DNA from: an uncultured Christensenellaceae bacterium
GTDB taxonomy: Bacteria; Bacillota; Clostridia; Christensenellales; CAG-314
DNA: 24,016 bases
Direction of reading: 5' to 3'
Assembly (NCBI GenBank): GCA_910587795.1
Contig: CAJUNH010000015.1
Location: forward strand, 1 to 24,016
How positions within the stretch are numbered: position 1 is the stretch's first letter; each line of letters starts with the position of its first letter. The notes below the pieces were generated by a model that had not been told where the DNA came from, did not search any database, and saw only the letters and a list, made by a program, of their open reading frames with translations. The position numbers and the translations under genes were made by a program. Below, piece by piece: positions 13,605 through 20,627 of this stretch.

Positions 13605-14471
13605 ATGAAAAAGAAACAAAGCAACAAAATGACAAAGCCTATTGTTTTAAATGAGAAAATACCCAAAGGCGCAGACAAAACGTTAATAGCGGGAAACAGC
13701 ATAATTATGACTCAAACAACGCACAGTTACGACGAATTTGTAGGCGCAAGTAAGAAAGCCAAAGCCACGTCGCCTAGACAATCGAAACGAGATTGTAAAA
13801 AAGCAACGGGGAAAAGCCCGTCTGTAAGTAAGAATTCTGTTAAAAAGGCTGTATCAGCCAATCATACGAAAACAACGGCTGCTACTCCTGCAAAGACGGA
13901 AGCCTCGACGGAAAAGCGGCGCGTATACAAGTCGCTGCCGAAAGGTTACAGCATAGTGCAGGGAACGGTTGCGCAAAGCGACGGCACCATACTCATACAT
14001 AACGGCAAACCGTTATTTAAGCAAGGTAAAGACGGCACAACACAGCAAGCAAAAGACGGTCGCGGAAAACCTGCCCACAAGGTTGCAAAACTTGTCGTCG
14101 ATCCGAAAGCGTTTAACAACGCAAAAACCGCCGAACGCAAGCTCGTTGACGTTGAAATACGTAAACACAACGACGCGAAGGGCGGACACCCCCATATTAT
14201 GCTTGATACTGTCGGCGACAAAAACGTGTCGGTTGGAATAACTCACGACAAAAAGAAAGGAAAAAATCACCCGAATATAAAATTAGAACGTAATCCGTTT
14301 GGCGGAAACGAGGCGGCATATATGCAGCGTCAAGGTACTGTTGATGAAAAGGTTAATTACAGTTCTACACCGCGCACAGGCAAACTGACCGTTACGGATA
14401 ACGCAAAAGCCAAGAAAATAGGCGAAAAAGCAAAGCAAAAAGAATTGAATAAACAAAAACCTCAAAAGTAA
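13605..14471 (+). CDS. Highly basic protein with C-terminal GHPH domain
   Basis: A 288-residue protein with start at 13605 behind AAAGGAG. The first 120 residues are low-complexity, rich in Lys, Ser, Thr and Ala, and probably disordered. A second part (YKSLPKGYSIVQGTVAQSDGT...) follows. The conserved-looking end has GGHPHIMLDTVGDKNVSVGITHDKKKGKNHPNIKLERNPFGG. I associate similar GHPH...VSVG...PLG sequences with uncharacterised Clostridia mobile-element proteins, from memory. HPH is not a convincing HUH Rep motif. Nucleic-acid binding is plausible from the charge. Function unknown. Confidence 0.65.
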   Translation: MKKKQSNKMTKPIVLNEKIPKGADKTLIAGNSIIMTQTTHSYDEFVGASKKAKATSPRQSKRDCKKATGKSPSVSKNSVKKAVSANHTKTTAATPAKTEASTEKRRVYKSLPKGYSIVQGTVAQSDGTILIHNGKPLFKQGKDGTTQQAKDGRGKPAHKVAKLVVDPKAFNNAKTAERKLVDVEIRKHNDAKGGHPHIMLDTVGDKNVSVGITHDKKKGKNHPNIKLERNPFGGNEAAYMQRQGTVDEKVNYSSTPRTGKLTVTDNAKAKKIGEKAKQKELNKQKPQK

Positions 14472-14658
14472 AAAGTGCATAAAAAAAAGTAACGCCCGTG
14501 CCAAACCTGCAATGCCATCAGCCGTGCTTCCAACGGAAGCGGCTCGTTACTTTGTTTTAACTAGGCTTTCGAGTTCCCCTAGTTACTCTATTATTATACG
14601 CAATTATAAAAAAATTGCAAGTGTTTTAACAAAGATAATTCAAGAGAGTAGGGAAACT
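14472..14658 (+). promoter_or_regulatory. Structured intergenic before the Zot-like gene
   Basis: A stem AAAGTAACG (14486-14494) / CGTTACTTT (14545-14553) encloses a second hairpin GCTTCC-AAC-GGAAGC (14526-14540) and is followed by GTTTTAA, so it can act as a terminator. A second hairpin AACTAGG / CCTAGTT (14559-14584) follows, then CTATTATTATACG and GCAATT/AATTGC. The end resembles part of the region at 13376-13400 (CCCTA...ATTATTATA), so both may have the same role. Confidence 0.5.
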
Positions 14659-15456
14659 ATGATTAGATTATTTTACGCTCCGCCGGGTTGGGGCAAAACA
14701 TCCGTAATGGCTGCAATGGCTATTGAGCGTATGTACGGCGAAAAGGCAGCATGGGCTTTGGCACAGGCAAACGCAGAAGTGACAATGTTAAACGCATGTG
14801 GTCATAACGTTACGCCACCCAAAAGCAATCATCTTGTGTATTGCGGAAAAAAGTTTACTATCGACGTCAGAAGTCCGGATTTTGGACATCGTCGCAGTTT
14901 GAAACTCGATCCCGACCGTTTGGGAATTGCGGCGCAGGGCTTCGCTCCGCAATACGTATATAGGGGCAGTCTTTTGTGTATTGACGAACTTCCTACGGTG
15001 GCTGACAGTAGAAATTGGCAGAACTTTCTTGACGGAATGTGCGACTATTGGGCTAAGCACCGAAAGCACGGAATCGATATGTATGCGACGTGTCAAGATA
15101 TATCTCAAGTAGAAAAGCGTATACGTATGCTCGCCATGATAACCCGTGTGCTTAACATAGAATTTATTTGTGATAAATTCGGAGAGGTGCTGCAAACGGT
15201 ATGGCAGTTCCAAAACTGGCCGTGTTACGAAGATTGGGAACGCGGCTTAGATCCTACGGAAGAGACCTACATATATAACGGAGATATACGTAATGCATAC
15301 GATACGAACGAGGGCGAGGAAGATTTCTATATCGGATTGGACGATAGCGACTTTTCTTGCGAGTATTCGGGCTATGCAGATTTTACGCCTGAAGGTATAA
15401 AAAAATACGCTAAAGAAAATCAAAAAGTTAAAAAGAAAAAAGGAGCAAAGCAATGA
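14659..15456 (+). CDS. Zot/gpI-like P-loop ATPase
   Basis: A 265-residue protein; start at 14659 places the Walker A motif APPGWGKTS at residues 7-15, as in Zot-family proteins. Walker B LLCIDEL is at 105-111. The segment HRKHGIDMYATCQDISQVEKRIR (134-156) matches the family's HRHxGxD...Q...R pattern. Zot/gpI proteins are inner-membrane ATPases for filamentous-phage assembly. The usual C-terminal membrane helix is missing here: the end is acidic then lysine-rich (KKKKGAKQ). It overlaps the next gene by ATGA. FtsK/HerA-like packaging or conjugation ATPases are an alternative. Key hallmark of an inovirus-like element. Confidence 0.78.
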   Translation: MIRLFYAPPGWGKTSVMAAMAIERMYGEKAAWALAQANAEVTMLNACGHNVTPPKSNHLVYCGKKFTIDVRSPDFGHRRSLKLDPDRLGIAAQGFAPQYVYRGSLLCIDELPTVADSRNWQNFLDGMCDYWAKHRKHGIDMYATCQDISQVEKRIRMLAMITRVLNIEFICDKFGEVLQTVWQFQNWPCYEDWERGLDPTEETYIYNGDIRNAYDTNEGEEDFYIGLDDSDFSCEYSGYADFTPEGIKKYAKENQKVKKKKGAKQ

Positions 15457-16253
15457 ATAGTTTTAAGAAAATGGACGAACTTGTATTTGAGTTTGGCAAG
15501 GATATTAAATATTACGCTAATAATTTTGCCGGCGAAACGCCCGGCGAAATTAAAACTCAATTATATGAATATATGTTTGCTCGCTTTTGCAAAGAAATAG
15601 AGGCAATAAGCGAAGTCGAAGCGGTAGATATTAAATATAAAAAGAAATTTTACAATAAACTTTTTAAAGCCAAAAGAAAACTTACGAATCTAGATAGGGC
15701 AGACGCGTGGTTTGATAAAATCTTTCAAAAATATTTTAATCGCGGCATATTGGAACACCTAATCGTTTATGCGATAAATTTTTTACATAAAAAAGATTTG
15801 CTTGTTGCTAAACGTCTGTTTAAGCAAATAAACAACGACGAACTGTTAGCAGAGATTGCAACATCGGCTTGTGATTATTTGGGTTGGACAAGCCAAAATG
15901 AGCCGATAGTAGACGAAACGGAAACGATAGACGAACAACAGCAAGAAACTGACGAAAACGCTTTTAGCGACGAGGAAACGGCTCAAAACGACGAGCAATG
16001 TACCGACGTTGTTGTTTATGAGGCGAAAGAGTTACAACCGATTGAACAACAAGCACAGCCATTAGTGAAAGTAGAGCGGATAGTAACGCACGAAGTAATG
16101 ACTGCAATACAAGGCACAATAGCACCTGTAACGCAAGGCAACGAGGAAGTAGCGGCAAATGACGACGAAGGACAAGGCACTACACCTAACGGCACAAGAA
16201 AAGTTCCACCCTCATTTTTTAGACCGGGCGGAAAAAGCGGAAACAATTTTTAA
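15453..16253 (+). CDS. Zot-partner protein, hypothetical
   Basis: A 266-residue protein coupled to the Zot-like gene by an ATGA overlap, with AAAGGAG inside that gene's end. The first 160 residues are helical and basic (YKKKFYNKLFKAKRKLTNLDRAD...). The next 100 are acidic and Gln/Glu-rich (DETETIDEQQQETDENAFSD), then proline and glycine. No membrane helix. Probably works with the ATPase, by context only. Confidence 0.65.
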   Translation: MNSFKKMDELVFEFGKDIKYYANNFAGETPGEIKTQLYEYMFARFCKEIEAISEVEAVDIKYKKKFYNKLFKAKRKLTNLDRADAWFDKIFQKYFNRGILEHLIVYAINFLHKKDLLVAKRLFKQINNDELLAEIATSACDYLGWTSQNEPIVDETETIDEQQQETDENAFSDEETAQNDEQCTDVVVYEAKELQPIEQQAQPLVKVERIVTHEVMTAIQGTIAPVTQGNEEVAANDDEGQGTTPNGTRKVPPSFFRPGGKSGNNF

Positions 16254-16271
16254 AAATTTAGAACAGGCGGA

Positions 16272-16331
16272 CAGCAGAACAGCCCGTAATGCGCAGTCTG
16301 CGGGCTGCTGCTGCGACTGCTAAATTTTTTT
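16272..16331 (+). terminator. Strong terminator after the Zot operon
   Basis: Long hairpin CAGCAG-aa-CAGCCCG / CGGGCTG-CTGCTG (16272-16313, loop 14 nt), and after 11 nt a run of seven T (16325-16331). Could also serve as a packaging-type hairpin in single-stranded DNA. Confidence 0.65.
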
Positions 16332-16363
16332 GAATAGTTTTCGATGTAATGAGGTGGAACGAT

Positions 16364-16445
16364 ACATAAGGTGGTTTTTATGAAACTACCTTATGTAAAT
16401 AAAAGGGGTACGGGGGCTTTGCCCCCGTCGAAAAGGTTTGGTACC
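16364..16445. repeat. Two consecutive strong hairpins
   Basis: First: ACATAAGGT-G-GTTT / AAAC-T-ACCTTATGT (16364-16396) with loop TTATG. Second: ACGGGGGC-TTT-GCCCCCGT (16410-16428), itself inside GGTAC/GTACC (16407-16445). Neither has a T-run. They precede a small gene at 16458 and may control its translation or act as replication/packaging signals. Confidence 0.5.
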
Positions 16446-16457
16446 AAAGGAACGGAA

Positions 16458-16685
16458 ATGTTATTAAAATTGTTGGTTGGAATTGTAGGCGGTATAAAGA
16501 TATATTTTGATTTCGACGGTAGACTATATGAAAAACATCCGATTTTATCTCATTATAATCCTACAAGCAAGTTTGTATATGAGGAATACGGATATAGAGA
16601 TATGCGCATGCAGTATCCTGAATTCGTTCACGTTGGCTATTGTTCTGCGGATTATATTACTTACGATATAAAGGATGGTGTTTAA
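16458..16685 (+). CDS. Small hypothetical protein
   Basis: A 75-residue protein with start at 16458 behind AAAGGA; longer starts would read through the hairpins. It opens with a short hydrophobic stretch (LLKLLVGIVGGIKIYF), then an aromatic-rich body (YEEYGYRDMRMQYPEF). No family recognised. Confidence 0.5.
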   Translation: MLLKLLVGIVGGIKIYFDFDGRLYEKHPILSHYNPTSKFVYEEYGYRDMRMQYPEFVHVGYCSADYITYDIKDGV

Positions 16686-16805
16686 TTTGAAAAATATAAA
16701 AAAATGTATTGCCGGTGCAACTGTCGATCGGGGATAGTCCGTTTTATGAAATGTTAATGGGGGGATCCTCATTAGAAAATGCCGACAAAGAGGAAGTGGC
16801 TGGAA

Positions 16806-16961
16806 ATGGCAAAGAAATTTGTACAAGTCAAAATAAATATTCCAATAACTAATAAAAGCGTAATTGAGTATTGCGGAAAACTGTCTGCGCAGCGTAAACT
16901 ATCGGCGCGCATAATTCGGTTGCTGTTGGAAGATTTAAGCAAAAACAAAAAGGACAGTTGA
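16806..16961 (+). CDS. Small RHH-like DNA-binding protein
   Basis: A 51-residue protein (alternative ATG at 16779 adds nine residues). The pattern FVQVKINIPITNKSVIEYC, then LSARIIRLLLEDLSK fits a strand-helix-helix RHH fold. It ends 2 nt before the cytosine methyltransferase start and may regulate that cassette. Confidence 0.55.
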   Translation: MAKKFVQVKINIPITNKSVIEYCGKLSAQRKLSARIIRLLLEDLSKNKKDS

Positions 16962-16963
16962 TT

Positions 16964-18055
16964 ATGCAACAACTTGCATTATGGGATATTGCGGACAGCG
17001 AACTGTCCGACCTGCAGGCGAAGCGTTCCGACGATTGGTATTGGCATTTTAAGGACTACCCAAAGTCTAACGGACTTAAAGTATTCAGTTGTTTCTCGGG
17101 GGGGGGCGGCAGCACTATGGGATATAAACTTGCCGGCTTCGATGTGATAGGTAATTGTGAAATTGACAGCAAGATGAACGACATCTATGTGAAAAACCAC
17201 AAACCTAAACACAATTACTGTGAGGATCTTCGGGAGTTTAACAAACGCAGCAATTTGCCGGCGGAACTGTACGAATTGGACGTCTTGGACGGATCTCCGC
17301 CTTGTACGACCTTTTCAATGGCGGGTAAGCGTGAGGAAACGTGGGGCAAGCGTAAAAAGTTCCGAGAGGGACAAGCTGCGCAGACGTTGGACGACTTGGC
17401 GTTTGTGTTTATTGAAACTGTGGCGAAGCTCCGCCCGAAAGTTGTCGTAATGGAAAATGTCGAGGGACTTACCAAAGGGGAAGCTTGGCAGTACGTACAA
17501 CGCATTTACGCCGAGTTTAAACGGATTGGATATACGGTGCGCCACGTGCTACTCAAAGGGGAGCAAATGGGCATTCCTCAAATGCGCCATAGAGTGTTTT
17601 TCATAGCAACTCGGTTAGGTTTTGACCTTGCAAAGATAGATTTATCGTTTAATTACGCGCCGATTCTGTTTGGTGTTGTTAAATCGGATATTGGGCGACC
17701 GCTACCGGTTGACGGAACGATAAGAAAGCTTGCTGACGGTTTACGTTATGGCGACCGCGGATTAAATGATTCTTGTCAACGTTTATTAGGTAAGGACAGT
17801 TTTTTCAATTATCGGATAATTTATGACGATCAAGTTTGTTTTACAATGGTTGCTAAAAACTTTCTTATTCGGTGGGACAATATTTGTTACTTGTCTAATA
17901 GTGATATGATAAATATTTCAACTTTCCCGCAAGACTTCGATTTTATGAACAATAGTTACATTAACGTCAGTTATGTTTGCGGAATGAGTGTTCCGCCGAT
18001 CATGATAAAACGTATAGCAACAAGGCTAATAGAAAGTAAAATTTTTAATATTTGA
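16964..18055 (+). CDS. DNA (cytosine-5)-methyltransferase
   Basis: A 363-residue C5-cytosine methyltransferase, start ATG 16964. Motif I is FSCFSGGGGS (41-50), motif IV GSPPC with catalytic Cys114, motif VI ENVEG (164-168), motif VIII QMRHR (206-210), and motif X appears as CGMSVPP near the end, so it looks complete. It would transfer methyl from SAM to cytosine in a specific DNA site; specificity cannot be read. No cognate endonuclease is nearby, so it is probably a protective orphan enzyme. A G9 run (17098-17106) encodes motif I and could cause phase variation. First of a three-gene modification cassette; the next gene starts 2 nt after its stop. Confidence 0.92.
   Translation: MQQLALWDIADSELSDLQAKRSDDWYWHFKDYPKSNGLKVFSCFSGGGGSTMGYKLAGFDVIGNCEIDSKMNDIYVKNHKPKHNYCEDLREFNKRSNLPAELYELDVLDGSPPCTTFSMAGKREETWGKRKKFREGQAAQTLDDLAFVFIETVAKLRPKVVVMENVEGLTKGEAWQYVQRIYAEFKRIGYTVRHVLLKGEQMGIPQMRHRVFFIATRLGFDLAKIDLSFNYAPILFGVVKSDIGRPLPVDGTIRKLADGLRYGDRGLNDSCQRLLGKDSFFNYRIIYDDQVCFTMVAKNFLIRWDNICYLSNSDMINISTFPQDFDFMNNSYINVSYVCGMSVPPIMIKRIATRLIESKIFNI
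17098..17106 (+). repeat. G9 tract in the cytosine methyltransferase
   Basis: Nine consecutive G encode the glycines of motif I (TCG GGG GGG GGC). A slip of one base would shift the frame at residue ~47 and abolish the enzyme. Confidence 0.85.
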
Positions 18056-18057
18056 CA

Positions 18058-18831
18058 ATGAACGTATTATCTTGGTCGGGCGGTAAGGATAGTACCGCAA
18101 CGCTAATATTGGCGCACGAAAAAGGTATTAAAATAGACGTTGCCGTAATATCTCTGCCGATATTCGATATCTCTCGGAACATCTACGCCGACAGTCCTGA
18201 GCATATTGATTGGCTGTTTAATAAGGCGATTCCGACTATCGAAAGTTGGGGGACGCACGTTGTAACGGTATCTTATGAAAAAGATTATTTATATTGGTTT
18301 AAGCATTTAATCCAAAAGTCAGACAAGCCTGAACGTATCGGCAAAATGTACGGTTGGCTTATTGGCGGTCATTGCAGAATGAATCGGTCAAAGGTTGATC
18401 CTATAAAACGGTATATGCGCAGCATACCCGAACCGTATACGAGCATTGTCGGAATTTGTATTGACGAACCCGAGCGCTTAACGCGTATGGAGAAGCGCGG
18501 ACAATGCTCGTTACTTGCGGACTATAAAATAACGACAAGGCAAGCGCGGGCGATGTGCGAGCAATACGGGTTGCTGTCGCCAAACTATACCGGCGGTTGC
18601 TTCCGGCGCGGTTGTTGGTTTTGTCCGAATGCAGCCCCAAAAGAATTTGCCAACTTAAAGAAATTCCACCCCGAACTATACAACGAACTGCGTAAATTGA
18701 ATGACGAATATCGTACGGACATTGTTTCTCAATCGTTTAAGTACGGAGCAACGTTTGACGAACTCGATCGGCAAGTGGATATGCTGAATAATCAAATGAC
18801 AATTTGGGACTTAATAGGAGAGTCGACATGA
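18058..18831 (+). CDS. PP-loop ATPase, PAPS-reductase-like (DndC-related superfamily)
   Basis: A 257-residue protein, start ATG 18058. The PP-loop SGGKDST is at residues 7-13, so it should bind ATP and adenylate a substrate. A cysteine cluster CFRRGCWFC (Cys181, 186, 189) follows. Phage and element proteins annotated as phosphoadenosine phosphosulfate reductase have this form, and DndC of the phosphorothioation system belongs to the same superfamily. No DndA/D/E or SspB-like genes were seen, so phosphorothioation is unlikely here. Between two DNA methyltransferases, a role in nucleotide or DNA modification is the likely reading. It overlaps the next gene by ATGA. Confidence 0.82.
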   Translation: MNVLSWSGGKDSTATLILAHEKGIKIDVAVISLPIFDISRNIYADSPEHIDWLFNKAIPTIESWGTHVVTVSYEKDYLYWFKHLIQKSDKPERIGKMYGWLIGGHCRMNRSKVDPIKRYMRSIPEPYTSIVGICIDEPERLTRMEKRGQCSLLADYKITTRQARAMCEQYGLLSPNYTGGCFRRGCWFCPNAAPKEFANLKKFHPELYNELRKLNDEYRTDIVSQSFKYGATFDELDRQVDMLNNQMTIWDLIGEST

Positions 18832-19556
18832 AACTCGGAGCTTACGAAACAAATCGAATATATAACGTCGATTGCTACGAAGCAATAAAGCAGCTGCCGG
18901 ATAACAGTATCGACCTAATTATTACCGACCCGCCGTACGAAATCGAAGTGGCGCACAGCTCGGGAGTCTTCGGTATTGATAAAAAATTGAGTTATCAGCA
19001 GATAGCGGATATTTCCAATGGCTACGATTACAAAATCCTTGACGATTTTGTACGTGTCCTCAAGCGAATAAATTTGTACGTATGGTGCAGCAAGCGACAA
19101 ATACCAACGTTGCTCGACTACTTTGTAACGCAGCGCAAATGCCGATACAATATTATTACTTGGCATAAATCCAACGTTATACCTGCAACAAATAACTGCT
19201 ATATGCCCGATACGGAGTATTGCCTGTTCTTCCGAGAGCGTGGTGCGAAGCTTTACGGAACGCCGACAACAAAACGGACGTATTACGTAACACCAACGAA
19301 CAAGGCAGATAAACAACGGTTTGGACACCCGACTATAAAGCCGTTAGAGATAATACAAAACTTTGTACTCAATAGCAGCGTGGGGGGGGGTATCATATTA
19401 GATCCGTTTGCCGGTAGTGGTACAACGGGCGTAGCAGCCAAGAATAATGACCGACAATACATATTGTTTGAAAAGGACGAAACGCGTTACTTGCAGGCGG
19501 AAAACCGTCTAAATAACATTCAAGTCGGCGGACAAATGACATTATTCACAATGTAA
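18828..19556 (+). CDS. Beta-class DNA methyltransferase (N6-adenine or N4-cytosine)
   Basis: A 242-residue enzyme, start 18828 behind AGGAG and overlapping the previous stop. Motif IV DPPY is at 34-37 and motif I DPFAGSG at 192-198, so the order is catalytic then SAM-binding, the beta class. DPPY is most common in adenine N6 enzymes, but N4-cytosine cannot be excluded. No endonuclease partner. A G9 run lies at 19382-19390, just before motif I. End is QVGGQMTLF. Confidence 0.9.
   Translation: MKLGAYETNRIYNVDCYEAIKQLPDNSIDLIITDPPYEIEVAHSSGVFGIDKKLSYQQIADISNGYDYKILDDFVRVLKRINLYVWCSKRQIPTLLDYFVTQRKCRYNIITWHKSNVIPATNNCYMPDTEYCLFFRERGAKLYGTPTTKRTYYVTPTNKADKQRFGHPTIKPLEIIQNFVLNSSVGGGIILDPFAGSGTTGVAAKNNDRQYILFEKDETRYLQAENRLNNIQVGGQMTLFTM
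19382..19390 (+). repeat. G9 tract in the beta-class methyltransferase
   Basis: Nine consecutive G (GTG GGG GGG GGT) encode V-G-G-G just upstream of DPFAGSG. One-base slippage would cut off the SAM-binding motif. Same length as the tract in the cytosine methyltransferase. Confidence 0.85.
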
Positions 19557-19702
19557 TTTAAAAAAGTGCTGTTTTTACGAAAAATAAGCATTTTAAGCAA
19601 GAAAATAAGCGGTAAAGACAAACACTCTGCCTATGTTCAAAACGTCGAACCTAGGCGAAAGATTTTTAGCAGTTGCCGCCCGAAAAAGAGGGTTTTAACA
19701 AT
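19557..19702. other. Intergenic after the methyltransferase cassette
   Basis: AT-rich, with no convincing gene or terminator. It leads to the small Cys-rich gene at 19703. Confidence 0.3.
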
Positions 19703-19864
19703 ATGAGCGCGAAATCTGCAAAATGGAAAAGAGATAATGCCTTTTATCTATCGGATAAAGGCAGAATAGCATTAAACAAGCGTTGTTTAAACTGTGCAAA
19801 CGACTGTAAGCAATCTCGCAAGGTTTTGCTTATAGTTTGTCCTATATTTGTAAAAAAGGAGTAG
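19703..19864 (+). CDS. Small Cys-rich phage-type protein, hypothetical
   Basis: A 53-residue basic protein with ATG at 19703 (a weak GAGGG upstream). It has RCLNCANDCKQS and later VCPIF, a C-x2-C-x3-C...C arrangement seen in small phage zinc proteins. Last gene of element B; non-coding structured DNA follows. Confidence 0.5.
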   Translation: MSAKSAKWKRDNAFYLSDKGRIALNKRCLNCANDCKQSRKVLLIVCPIFVKKE

Positions 19865-19939
19865 CGGGCGAATAGTGCCTATTCAACTTAATAAATGCAG
19901 TTTTAACCACGACGTTGTACGTCTGCATTTAAATCTAAA
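19865..19939. repeat. Hairpins at the start of the element B terminal non-coding region
   Basis: GAATAG-tgc-CTATTC (19870-19884) and AAATGCAG / CTGCATTT (19893-19930, 22-nt loop). These open a 740-nt stretch without genes that reaches the tmRNA. Confidence 0.5.
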
Positions 19940-20139
19940 ACGTATCGGCTAATGGTAAGTCCGCCGGGAGAGCGTGGCGTCAAACAGGACTTCAACAGCG
20001 TAGGTGCAGCGCTATAAAAAAGGTATTAGGTCGGTTGTCTGTGTGGGTGCCGTCCGAAGCTCCCGGCAGACAAGGGGAAGCAATTCGGGCAGCCATTGAA
20101 AGCGACGGGGTTCCCTTCTGGGTACACGTTTTTTTTTCT
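19940..20139 (+). ncRNA. Candidate pseudoknotted non-coding RNA, about 200 nt
   Basis: AAGTCC (19957-19962) pairs with GGACTT (19987-19992). Inside that loop, GCCGGGAG (19963-19970) pairs with CTCCCGGC (20060-20067), which itself sits by TTGTCTG / CAGACAA (20035-20041 / 20067-20073). The crossing stems form a pseudoknot. It ends at a short hairpin GTTCCC-TTCT-GGGTAC and nine T (20129-20137), like a terminator. The base composition is more GC-rich than the surroundings. No known RNA family was recognised; ends are approximate. Confidence 0.5.
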
Positions 20140-20140
20140 T

Positions 20141-20187
20141 TGTCCCAAATTACTGGGACACCTCTGCTCTGAGGAAACCCACAGGGT
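20141..20187. repeat. Three consecutive perfect hairpins
   Basis: TGTCCCA-aattac-TGGGACA (20141-20160), CCTC-tgctct-GAGG (20161-20174) and ACCC-aca-GGGT (20177-20187), back to back. Arrays like this are typical of single-strand origins and packaging signals. Confidence 0.55.
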
Positions 20188-20290
20188 ACGCTAAATGCCG
20201 TACGAAGTCAATCGTTTGTGCTGAATTTCTTTCAAAATTTGCAAAAGTGTCCCCTGCAGGTGAACCGCGGTAGTGCTGTGGAAGTGTTGG

Positions 20291-20394
20291 CAAGTGGTAA
20301 AACTGTATTTTAGTTTTTCCACTTGTCAATACGCTTTGTGGTAAAGTGCTGAACTGCTTAATAGTTGGAATCGGCTTAAAGCACTTTTCCACAA
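20291..20394. repeat. Twin long hairpins with matching stems
   Basis: CAAGTGGtAAAACT / AGTTTTtCCACTTG (20291-20325) and TTGTGGtAAAGTGCT / AGCACTTTtCCACAA (20336-20394). Each has one T-T mismatch at the same relative place and both share GTGGTAAA...TTTTCCAC, so they look related. They could be binding sites for a replication or packaging protein. Confidence 0.6.
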
Positions 20395-20471
20395 ATCCAT
20401 CAGCGTTCAACTAATGCAACCGCTTAAACGGAAAGGGGGTCCGGGGGAAAACCGCCCGCGGCTCAAACGAA

Positions 20472-20499
20472 AAGGCTTACCGTTTGCCCGGCAAGCCTT
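20472..20499 (-). terminator. Element-supplied terminator for tmRNA
   Basis: AAGGCTTaCCG / CGGcAAGCCTT; on the minus strand it is followed by TTTTCGTTTG. It lies about 105 nt downstream of the tmRNA 3' end and could replace the displaced native terminator. Confidence 0.5.
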
Positions 20500-20530
20500 G
20501 AAAAAACAGTTTATTTTGACCTTTGATTGT

Positions 20531-20590
20531 GGGGGTATAGTGGGGGTAACTGCCGCCAAAACCACAATATATAGTGGTGGAAGTGGCGGC
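20531..20590. repeat. Element B right arm sites and inverted repeat
   Basis: GGGGGTATAGT then GGGGGTAACTG (20531-20552, period 11), matching the pair at the other end of the element. Directly after lies an inverted repeat GCCGCCA...ACCAC / GTGGT...TGGCGGC (20552-20590). Probable integrase and accessory-protein sites. Confidence 0.5.
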
Positions 20591-20604
20591 AAACCACTAC
20601 AAAT

Positions 20605-20627
20605 TGGTGGAGGTGACGGGACTTGCA
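20605..20627. repeat. att copy 3, the tmRNA 3' end
   Basis: The 23-bp core inside ssrA. Because integration restores the whole 3' end including CCA, tmRNA stays intact. Confidence 0.9.

Noticed and set aside
13605..14471. Rolling-circle Rep protein (HUH motif) from the GHPH sequence
   Set aside because: The middle residue is proline, not hydrophobic, and no downstream catalytic tyrosine motif stands out.
16704..16757. 17-codon Cys-rich frame (MYCRCNC...) and a following 31-codon frame joined by TAATG
   Set aside because: No ribosome binding site, very short, and the second overlaps the RHH gene; could be chance.
18058..18831. DndC of a DNA phosphorothioation system
   Set aside because: Same PP-loop superfamily, but DndA, DndD and DndE or SspB-like partners are missing.
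19940..20139. Group I/II intron or cobalamin riboswitch
   Set aside because: No domain V, no group I core pattern and no B12-box were seen.
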